Of a DNA stretch of 64,000 bases, positions 55,830 through 64,000 are shown piece after piece. How positions within the stretch are numbered: position 1 is the first letter of the stretch; every line of letters begins with the position of its first letter. Position numbers and translations under genes: made by a program. Source of the DNA: Vitis vinifera (taxonomy: Eukaryota; Streptophyta; Magnoliopsida; Vitales; Vitaceae); NCBI RefSeq assembly GCF_030704535.1, contig NC_081817.1, positions 3,301,001 through 3,365,000 of the forward strand. Reading direction: 5' to 3'. Below the pieces are notes generated by a model. That model saw only the letters and a list, made by a program, of their open reading frames with translations. It did not search any database and had not been told where the DNA came from.

Positions 55830-57110
55830 AGTTTATGGGTAGTTGACTAGAATTTAAAGAAAAAATTCAATGATTTGCTGGATGTCCCAATGAAATAGAA
55901 CAGGCCTAAAATTAACCTTCAATAATCTGCAAAATTTAAAAATAAAAGGAAGGAACAATTATTCAACAAGCAAGCAAAGCTTAATGAAATTCAAGGCCTG
56001 CTACAACTGCTTAATGTTGAAATCAAATATAAAAATAACAATGACACTCAATTTGATAAGCTAAAATTAACTGCTTTTCACAACTTTGTTCTAGTGATGT
56101 AGAAGGGGCAGTGGCAATTGCAAATCTTTCCTTTCTCGACTTCGAAGATTGTTTGGGTTGTGCTTCTCAGAAGCGTGTGGTCTCTTATTTTATTTTTTTC
56201 CTTCTCCTTTTTGGCCTTTGCATCCCTTATACACCTCCTATGTACTAGGGTTATGCCCCAGTGTTTCCAATTAATAAATATCTATTTTTTCAATTAAACT
56301 AGTAAGAAAAATTAACCCAGAAGAGACCCTAGCTTGCATGACCAGCACAAAAGGAGCACAAAATATTCTGAAATGATGATTAAAAAAAAACCCAAAAAAA
56401 AAAAAATAATCTTTCAAAGCAACTACTTAACCTAATAAGAGGCTTCATAAATGCAAATGAGAAACTCAAACAAATATTGCAGACCAAGATACCCACAAAA
56501 AGAACCCAACCATCAGCCCCTATTATCAACCTTCACTTCTTTTTCCTCTCATTTTTCCAAATAAAAATTGCTTACAACTATGGCAACTGAATAATCAATT
56601 AAAATCACTTACCATTTGTCAAGGAAAATTTGTTTCAGCAAAAAATGCCCAATTTAATTTAGATTGCTTTTAGTTTGAAAAACATTTTCTAGTTTTCATT
56701 TTCTAACCTGTTTTTTATTTTCTAGAAAATATAATTAATTAAGAAAAGTGAAAACTGTTTTTAGAAAATGAAATATGTAAAATCTTGTTTGGTTTCAGTT
56801 TTCACTAGAGTAAAAAATGATGAAAAAAAATGTAATTAAAACTTTATCTAATAAAATTGCCATGATATGAGTTATATTATTAAAAGGTAATATATATATA
56901 CACACACATAAACATTATATGTAACCTTACTATTATATTGTATTTTTTTGTTATTCTTTTTTATTTTTTACTATATTTTTTATTTTAAAATAGTTTAGTA
57001 AAATATTCTAATATACTTATAATCAATCAAATAAATTATTTTAGTATAAAAATATATCCACTTATAATAATTCTTAATCTAATAAATAAAACATAATATT
57101 TATACCATAA
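55830..57110. other. SDIR1 5' region and AT-rich spacer
   Basis: It holds the probable SDIR1 5' UTR and promoter, a possible LINE 3'-end fragment (about 56090-56290), and AT-rich repeat-like sequence from 56640 to 57110 that precedes the LINE. No further gene is seen. Confidence 0.45.
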
Positions 57111-57265
57111 ATTTCAAAGAATTTTTTTTTTTTTTTTTTTTTTGATAGGCAAAAGCAGAAATATATTAGAAAAGGGCACCAAGAGGAAAACCCAATAGCA
57201 TACAGGGAGTATACAAAAGGACCCTTAAGGCACACCCAAGAGAAGAGAAAAAACAAACCCAACCC

Positions 57266-60200
57266 TCATCTAGCGCCTAGCCAATCAAGAAAACTAGGTA
57301 AAGTGAGAGGACCTTCATTTACAATTGATTTTGTCCACCCCCAAAGATTACAAACAAAAGAATTTTTCAACCTATGAACCGAAAAGTCCTCATTATCGAA
57401 AGCAATCCTGTTTCTTTCCATCCAAACCTCCCAAAAGAGGCACAACGGGGCTGCCTTCCACACCTTTCTATGCTTCTTACCCAACATAAAGCCCCTCCAT
57501 TCAATAAGGGTCTCTCTAGCCGAAGAAGGGAGGACCCAACACACTCCAAAAAGGGCGAACAATAATTCCCATAAAGCTCTTACCTTGGAGCAATGTATAA
57601 GAATATGATCAATTGACTCCTCTTCCTCACAGCACAGAAAGCATCTATTAGCAACAGCCCACCCCCTCTTTTTAAGCTGATCCATAGTAAGCACCTTACC
57701 CCAAGAAGCCTCCCAAGCAAAGAAACTCACTTTGGAAGGCACACTAGGGTTCCATATCAAACCATGAGGGAAAAGACCAGCTCTTCTTGAAGATAGATCA
57801 TTATAGAGTGATTTAACTGAAAAACTCCCATTCGAAGTCACTTTCCACATCATTCTATCTTCCATAAGAGGACTAAGCCTTGCACCTCGGATTGTCAAAA
57901 GAAGCCTCTCCACCTCCTCCACCTCCCAATCATTGAAGGGCCTAGACAATCTAGGACTCCAAGCCCCTTCCACTCCCGAAGTGTCCCAAAACTCCTCTAC
58001 CCAAGCCTCCTTAGAGGAAGCAAAAGCATACAATGAGGGAAAAGAAATGCATAAGGGGGAGTTCCCCCACCATATATCTTTCCAAAATTTTACCCTTCTA
58101 CCATTCCCCACTAAAAAAACGACTTTATTTTGCATAAGGGCACCTTCCTTCCTTATTTCCTTCCAAAATCCTACTCCATAACTCTCCCTAACTTCTCTAG
58201 AACTCCAACCCCCTTCTTCCTCCCCGAACTTCCTACTAATGACATGCCTCCAAAAGTTCTCCCTTTCAATCGCAAAACGCCAATTCCACTTGCAAAGAAA
58301 GGCCCTACTAAGGATGGAAAGGCGTCTAACTCCCAAACCCCCCTTCCTTTTATCCATGCAAACGGTATCCCAATTAACTAAGTGAGGCTTCCTCTCCAAA
58401 GCACCCCCTCCCCACAAGAAATCCCTTTGAATTTTCTCCAACCTTAGACTAACCACTCTTGGCATTCGAAGTAAAGACATCAAGTATATAGGCATACTTG
58501 ACAATGTACTCCGAATTAGAGTAATTCTCCCTCCTTTGGAAATAAATTGCCTCTTCCACAAGGCCAGCCGTTTCCGAAATCTCTCTTCCACCCCATCCCA
58601 AACAGCCACAGACTTGTGGTTCGCCCCCAAAGGGATCCCCAAATAAGAAGAAGGCAGCCTACCCACTTTACAGCCAGCCTTAAGAGCCAAATTCTCCAAA
58701 TTCTCCACTCTACCAACCGGTAAAATTTCGTTTTTGTCCAAGTTGATTCTCAAACCTGATATGGCTTCAAACCACATCAACAACCAGCTTAAGTGGACCA
58801 TCTGATCTTCAGAAGCTTCACAAAACACTAACATGTCGTCGGCAAACAGCAAATGAGAGACTAAAGCCCCATTCCCACCCCTTCCATCAACCCTACAGCC
58901 TGATAGGAACCCTCCCCCCACTGCTCTATGGATCAGCCTGCTAAGGGCCTCCATTCCTATCACAAAAAGGTAAGGGGATAGGGGGTCCCCCTGACGCAGC
59001 CCCCTTGAACTGTTGAAGTAGCCTTCCGGGGTGCCATTGATCAATACTAAAAACGTTGCTGTAGAGATGCACCATGATATCCACCCAATCCACTTCTCCC
59101 CAAATCCTATGCTTTGCAATACAAACAACAAAAAATTCCAGTTTATGTGATCGTATGCCTTCTCTAAATCCAATTTACATAACACCCCACTCTCGTTTCG
59201 TTTCAACAGAGAATCTATTGCCTCATTGGCAATAAGGGCAGCATCAAGAATCTGTCTTCCTTCAACAAAAGCGTTTTGAGCTGAAGACACCACTTTGCCC
59301 ACTACCTTCTTAAGTCTGTTGGCTAACACTTTTGCCAACAGTTTATACAATCCGCCCACCAAACTGATCGGTTTGAAGTCTCTAAGCTCCTCAGCGCCAG
59401 GTTTTTTTGGGATTAGGACCAGGAAGGTCGAATTTAGGCTCCTAACGAATCTGCCACGCTCATGAAAATCTAACAAAAAACCCATAATCTCTTCTTTGAC
59501 AACATCCCAGCAAAATTGCCAAAACCTAATGGGGAAGCCGTCTGGACCCGGAGCCTTGTCCTCGTTCAGGTCTGAAAGAGCCTTGAGGACCTCTTCCTCT
59601 AAAAAAACCTCCTCCAATCTAGCAGCATCCTCATCTCCAATTCTATTAAAGTCCAGACCTTCCATAGAAGGGTGACAGCCCCCCGGGTCAGTCAACTAGT
59701 CCTTGAAAGCTCTAACCACACCCCTCTTTATCTTCTGCTCCTCTGTTAACCATACTCCGTCAACTTTAATCTTGGACAGGCAGTTTCTCCTTCTATGGGA
59801 GTTAGCCATTTTATGAAAAAAACCTGTGTTTCTATCCCCCTCCCTTAGCCAAACTTCTCTTGATTTTTGTCTCCAAGAAACCTCCTCCATTAGAGCCCAT
59901 TTTTCGAAGTCCCCCTTTGCTACCTTTCTAGCTTCCAATTCCTCCAAAGATAAGGGGCGAAGCTTCTCCTAACCATCCCAGAAATTCACCTTGTCCAGGG
60001 CCACTTTCTTATTGACACCCACCTGCCCAAAAACATCCTTATTCCACGACTTTAGAATAGCCTTCAAAGCCTTCAACTTCTCAGCAAGGATGAAGCTAAA
60101 CGAGCCATTAAAGCTTAGACTCTGCCACCACCCCTTCAACAGATCCTTAAATCCCTCCTCCTTAAGCCACATATTTTCAAACCGAAAAGGAACAGGACCT

Positions 60201-60917
60201 CTTCTAACTCCTCCCCCATCCAATAGAATAGGGAAGTGGTCGGATACAGGCCTAGGAAGAGTACACTGCGCCGCCCCCTTAAAGTGACCCTCCCAATCCT
60301 CCAACACCAAGAAACGGTCTAACCTGGTCATAGCTTGATTGTTCAGACCTCCACTCCAGGTGAATGGACCCCCCTGAAGGGGAAGATCCCTCAAATCCAA
60401 GTCATCAATCACTTCCGAAAATCTTCTCATTGAAGAAGACAATCTTCCCCCTCTTCTGCTCTCATTTGGAAACCTGATTAAATTGAAAGTCACCTCCGAT
60501 ACACCAAGGATCGCTCCAGAGACCGCGAATGGCCCCTAGCTCTTCCCAAAACAGCTCTCTATATCTCTTTACCGTAGGGCCATACACTCCTGAAAAAATC
60601 CAATTAAATCCATCTTCACAATTCTTGAACCGACAGGAGACGGAGAAAAGTCCCACCTCCATCCCTTCCAGCTCCAGCACTCTTTTGTCCCAAAAAACCA
60701 ACACCCCTCCAGTTGCCCCTCTCGCATTGAGAACTCCCCAATCTAAGAATCTCCCCACTCCAAGACTTCTCACCACCCCTAGAGACATCTGAGACATTTT
60801 AGTCTCCTGCAAGCATACCAAATCCACTTTTTGGGATCTGATTAAGGCCTTAATTGAACTCCTCTTATTTTTGTCATTCACCCCCCAGACATTCCAAGAT
60901 AGGATTTTAATCTTCAT
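57266..60917 (-). pseudogene. LINE ORF2: endonuclease-reverse transcriptase, broken
   Basis: ORF2 starts at the ATG at 60917. The endonuclease domain shows ILSWNVWGVND, QETK and GGDF, then a frameshift at about 60465-60490. It continues with FTWSGG and SDHFPIL. In-frame TAG codons lie just before 59969 (after NFWDG) and at 59696-59698 (after FKD). From 59695 to 57266 an 809-codon frame is intact. It carries [35 protein letters not shown] and the catalytic LLFADD at about 58840. C-terminal are FFAWEASWGK and the zinc-binding segment (CFLCCEEEESIDHILIHC). The enzyme would nick target DNA and copy the element's RNA in the nucleus. This copy cannot make the whole protein. Confidence 0.92.
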
Positions 60918-63237
60918 TTAAGACATAGAGCTCTGTCCTCGTTTCTTCTATCCGAGCCTTTCTTCCTGCTTTCTCCTTCATAATTAATCGACCATTCCAG
61001 TTTTTTCACTTCCCTATCAAACCTAGTCATCCCTGAAATTCCTTTCTTCTTGCCTTGATCCCTCCTTGATTTCAGCCTTAACAGTAATTTAAGAACTTCC
61101 CCTTCAACACCAACTGTCGAGAATCCCAAAGTCTTACTGAACTTAGCCAAGCTACTGTCATCCCAACCGCTACCCTGGTCCTCTTCTTTCTCCAGATCCT
61201 CACTCTCCTTTGACCTGAATCCCCTGTTCTTTCCCCCCTCTGTACCCGTCTCCCACAGACTGCCATCAGTCAACAACGCACGCAACGGAGCTTGATACCC
61301 AACACCTTCGTCAATAACTACCAGACCCCTAACACCCCCCACCACCATAGCCCGATCGCACCCAGAAAGAGTAGAAGAAGAGAAGTGGACCCGATCCCCC
61401 CAAGAACATCGATAACGGGCTCATACCTGGATGCTTCAACTGACAGCGCTTCTTCAGTCATTCGCGCTCTCGCCTTCGCCATTAGAGACTCGAAATCCCT
61501 CCAATCTCCTCCTAGGATGCAAGCGATCCCCCCGTCCTCTTTAACTTGGCCACCCGAAGCTTCCATCGAAGCCCTAATCTCCATCCCCCCGACCTCAGCA
61601 CGAGGAGAAGCCCTATTTTCTTTTATCCCCCCCAACACCAGTTCGAAACCCATGTCGGCCCTCCCTTCGCAGCCCGCGATCGACCCCTTTATGAGGAAAG
61701 GCCTTTCCTCGCAGCCCATTACCCACCATTTTAACGTGATGGGCCTGGGCTCACAATCTGGCCCAAACATCTGGGCTCCCACATATTTTGACTTAAGACC
61801 ACCCTCTCCAATCCCGCTCCTGGCTTGGGCCTCCCAATCGGGCCCAAAAACACAAGCAGCTGGCCCAGATTTAAAACCTCCCAGGTTTGCTAACTTCCCT
61901 CCACCTCGACTGCTGATCCCGCAGCTGTCTTCTCCATCAGTCACCTCCTTTCTAGGCCCCCTTTCAGCCAACTCATATGGACAGCCTGAAACCCCTTTTG
62001 AAGAACTACCACAGGGCGACTCAACTACTCCCCTCTGCTCCTTCGGCTGTCCAACCTTCACGAGCACGCCTCCTCTACACTCATCACGAGACCCACTCCC
62101 TGCAACTTCTACAGCCACTGCATCCCCTTTCCCGAGAGCACTTCCCACCAGCACCACCTGAGAGAACCAAGGTGGGGATTCCCACCACAGCTGGACTGAG
62201 AAGCACCCCATCTCATCCACAATCTGGACGGAGGAAGGTGTGTCCCTGCCCGCCGATTTCACCAACATTCTAGCCCATTGCAGCTCTGCCATTGATTCCG
62301 TCTTGTTGTCCACAGCAATGAACCCACCACAACCATCTCCTATCAACTTAAACACCTCTCGATTCCATAAATGAAGGGGAAGACCTACCACTCTCACCCA
62401 TACCTCGCTAGCAAAGGCACCATTGCAGAAACACCCCACCTCCGGGTGCCATCTTTCCATCATTAAAACACTGCCTAGAACCTTTCTCTTCCCTCTAGCA
62501 AGAACACGCTCGGCCTCACTCATCTATTCGAACTCAAATAGTATTAGCCCACCTCCCATTACAGCTATGTCCAGCTTGCCTTTGAGGAGCCAAGCGTGGA
62601 CAGCCCAGTTTTTCAGATAATCCAACGCAGGAGGATGGTTCTCCACCTTATCCCATCTACCCACTAAGCAACAACCCAGTTGCTCTAATCTACCAAGCTT
62701 CACCCTCCTTCCTGCTTCCAGCCAAACCTTGTCCCCAAGTCTCCCCAATCTCAGATTTACTACATCTGCATATGTCCTTTGATCAGGCTCCTTTTCCTTC
62801 TTCAGCACCTCAAGAGAAAGAGAGTCCTTTACTCCTCTAAAAAGAGCTACCCCAACCTCTCTCAGCTTCTCAGCCAAGGTGTTCCATCCTCCAGATAGCC
62901 TCTTTCCTTCTGGAAAAATTAAGCAAAACCTTTTTACCTCCAAATCATGAACAGAACAGAGAATGAATCTACCCGCCTCATTTGTACGACGCTCCAATCT
63001 ATACTTCCTTCCCTCCTCCTCCCATGCGAGGGACCAATTACTATCATCTCTATCTCTACAGCAGGACTCCACTCCTACCAACAAACTACTGAGACTTGCA
63101 TCTCCAAATCTGATCCAAGATGATAGCCCTTTACATCTCTCCCAAATACATCCTCTCAGCTTTCCTCCTACTTCATCAATCACAAGATCATAAGCTTTAG
63201 ATTCCACAGTAAACCGTCTTCTACCTCCTCTAGACAT
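60914..63237 (-). pseudogene. LINE ORF1: DUF4283 nucleic-acid-binding protein, broken
   Basis: The start is the ATG at 63237. The frame runs to a TAG at 62526-62524, directly followed by ATG and the continuing sequence in the same frame. This TAG falls inside the DUF4283 domain (GGLILFEFE, then SEAERVLARGKRKVLG), so it is a lesion rather than a real end. A second lesion, a frameshift at about 61320-61350, joins to the C-terminal part (LAKFSKTLGFST ... LEWSINYEG). ORF1 proteins of plant LINEs bind the element's RNA. The TGA at 60916-60914 overlaps the ORF2 ATG. A 289-codon antisense frame (61292-62161) is a shadow. Confidence 0.85.
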
Positions 63238-63392
63238 AACCTATCTAATTCCTTACAGGAAATAAGCTTATTGGTGGTGGTTGTAAATAATGAGCTTCAA
63301 ATGTGGATATCTTGGCATTATCCCATGATATTTTCTGATATAACAGTTCCAGGACAACTCATTGTTTTCAATTGCAATGACTTTCAAAGAAT

Positions 63393-64000
63393 ATTTTATT
63401 TCAAATATCTATGAGATAATGTTTTATTCATACTAATATTTATATTCCTTTTATATCGTTGGTCTGATAAGGTCTTTTACGTGTTTCAATTCCCTTTTTC
63501 TTTTTCAACTTTTTTGAAAACAATTTTCACTTTTCTTAAGAAAATTTTGAAAACACCATTTTCACTTTTTCCATTTTCTAAGCTCCATTTGCTAGAAAAT
63601 GAAAATAGAAAAATATCATCCAACCATGTTTTCAAACTTGATTTCTGTTTTTTTTTTAATAAAAAAATAAAACAATCCAAATAAATAAGGCTCAGTTTTT
63701 CCTCAAAGATTAAGAAAAAGGAATAAGAACCTAGGAATTTATTATTAATCACTCTCGGTTTTGTAGGAGTCCCAATATGTCTTACTACAAACTTTGAAAA
63801 TTAAATAGCCTCAGCCCAAGCCTCTGCTATCACATATTTACAGAGAAACAAATTTGGAGTGTCAAACACATCTAAACTCATATCCATGTCATGTAATGTC
63901 AACAAATGTACACATCCCCATACCCCTGCTACAGTTATGCCAAACACATCCCAGACCCATGTCACATTATGTCTCTCACATTCCATACCAGTACCACCAC
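63393..64000. other. AT-rich flank, no gene supported
   Basis: The stretch 63481-63660 is rich in GAAAATGAAAA/TTTTCATTTTC-type words like the other flank of the LINE (56640-56770). The short frame at 63801-63986 has no product I recognise. Confidence 0.4.

Larger units (their letters stand above)
57123..63381 (-). mobile_element. Near full-length, inactive L1-type LINE
   Basis: This is a minus-strand element of about 6.3 kb. On the plus strand its poly(A) tail appears as a T-run at 57123-57143. It has a short 5' UTR (63381-63238), ORF1 (63237-60914) and ORF2 (60917-57266). TTTCAAAGAAT occurs at 57112-57122 and 63382-63392 and may be the target duplication. Stops and frameshifts in both ORFs disable it. 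It is clearly a relative of the LINE in the FKBP20-1 intron. Confidence 0.9.

Noticed and set aside
61292-62161. 289-codon plus-strand frame, Pro/Ser-rich
   Set aside because: It is exactly antisense to LINE ORF1, whose sense translation matches the other LINE and the DUF4283 family.

Overview
The window is nuclear DNA of a woody eudicot and looks like grapevine (Vitis). The grounds are spliced plant genes with GT-AG introns, long AT-rich spacers, plant-type LINE and Ty1/copia elements, Tourist-like MITEs and a local cluster of three laccases. The species call is inference; no search was run.

Layout. 1-3.9 kb is AT-rich with no gene I can support. A MIR172 precursor lies at about 4.3-4.45 kb, behind a TATA box and a CT-rich leader. 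4.5-9.6 kb is gene-poor. 9.6-11.95 kb holds a decayed Ty1/copia relic. A DVL/RTFL small-peptide gene lies at 14.5-15.0 kb (+). 15.7-21.4 kb is spacer with a Tourist-like MITE inside a tandem duplication. An FKBP20-1-type gene spans 21.6-29.7 kb (+); its third coding intron carries a 4.5 kb 5'-truncated LINE with a 19-bp target-site duplication. Three laccase genes follow: LacA (30.4-32.6 kb, minus), LacB (37.3-39.4 kb, plus) and LacC (43.4-45.7 kb, plus). A young, internally deleted copia element (32.88-35.30 kb) sits in the LacA promoter. An SDIR1-type RING-H2 E3 ligase gene in eight coding exons covers 47.9-55.8 kb (minus). A nearly full-length but broken LINE fills 57.1-63.4 kb (minus).

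The laccases share exon sizes (152, 245 and 129 bp for exons 2-4), a predicted miR397 site and a promoter inverted repeat, so they look like recent duplicates kept under shared control. LacB has cleanly lost the last intron. The best leads for a second look are: the copia insertion in the LacA promoter; the graded miR397 sites; the intron loss; a 22-bp duplication around a tiny poly(A) insertion that copies an SDIR1 splice acceptor; the ATGA ORF1/ORF2 overlap in both LINEs; a five-copy W-box array; and a natural empty site that fixes the MITE boundaries. I did not find an operon-like or otherwise wholly new system.
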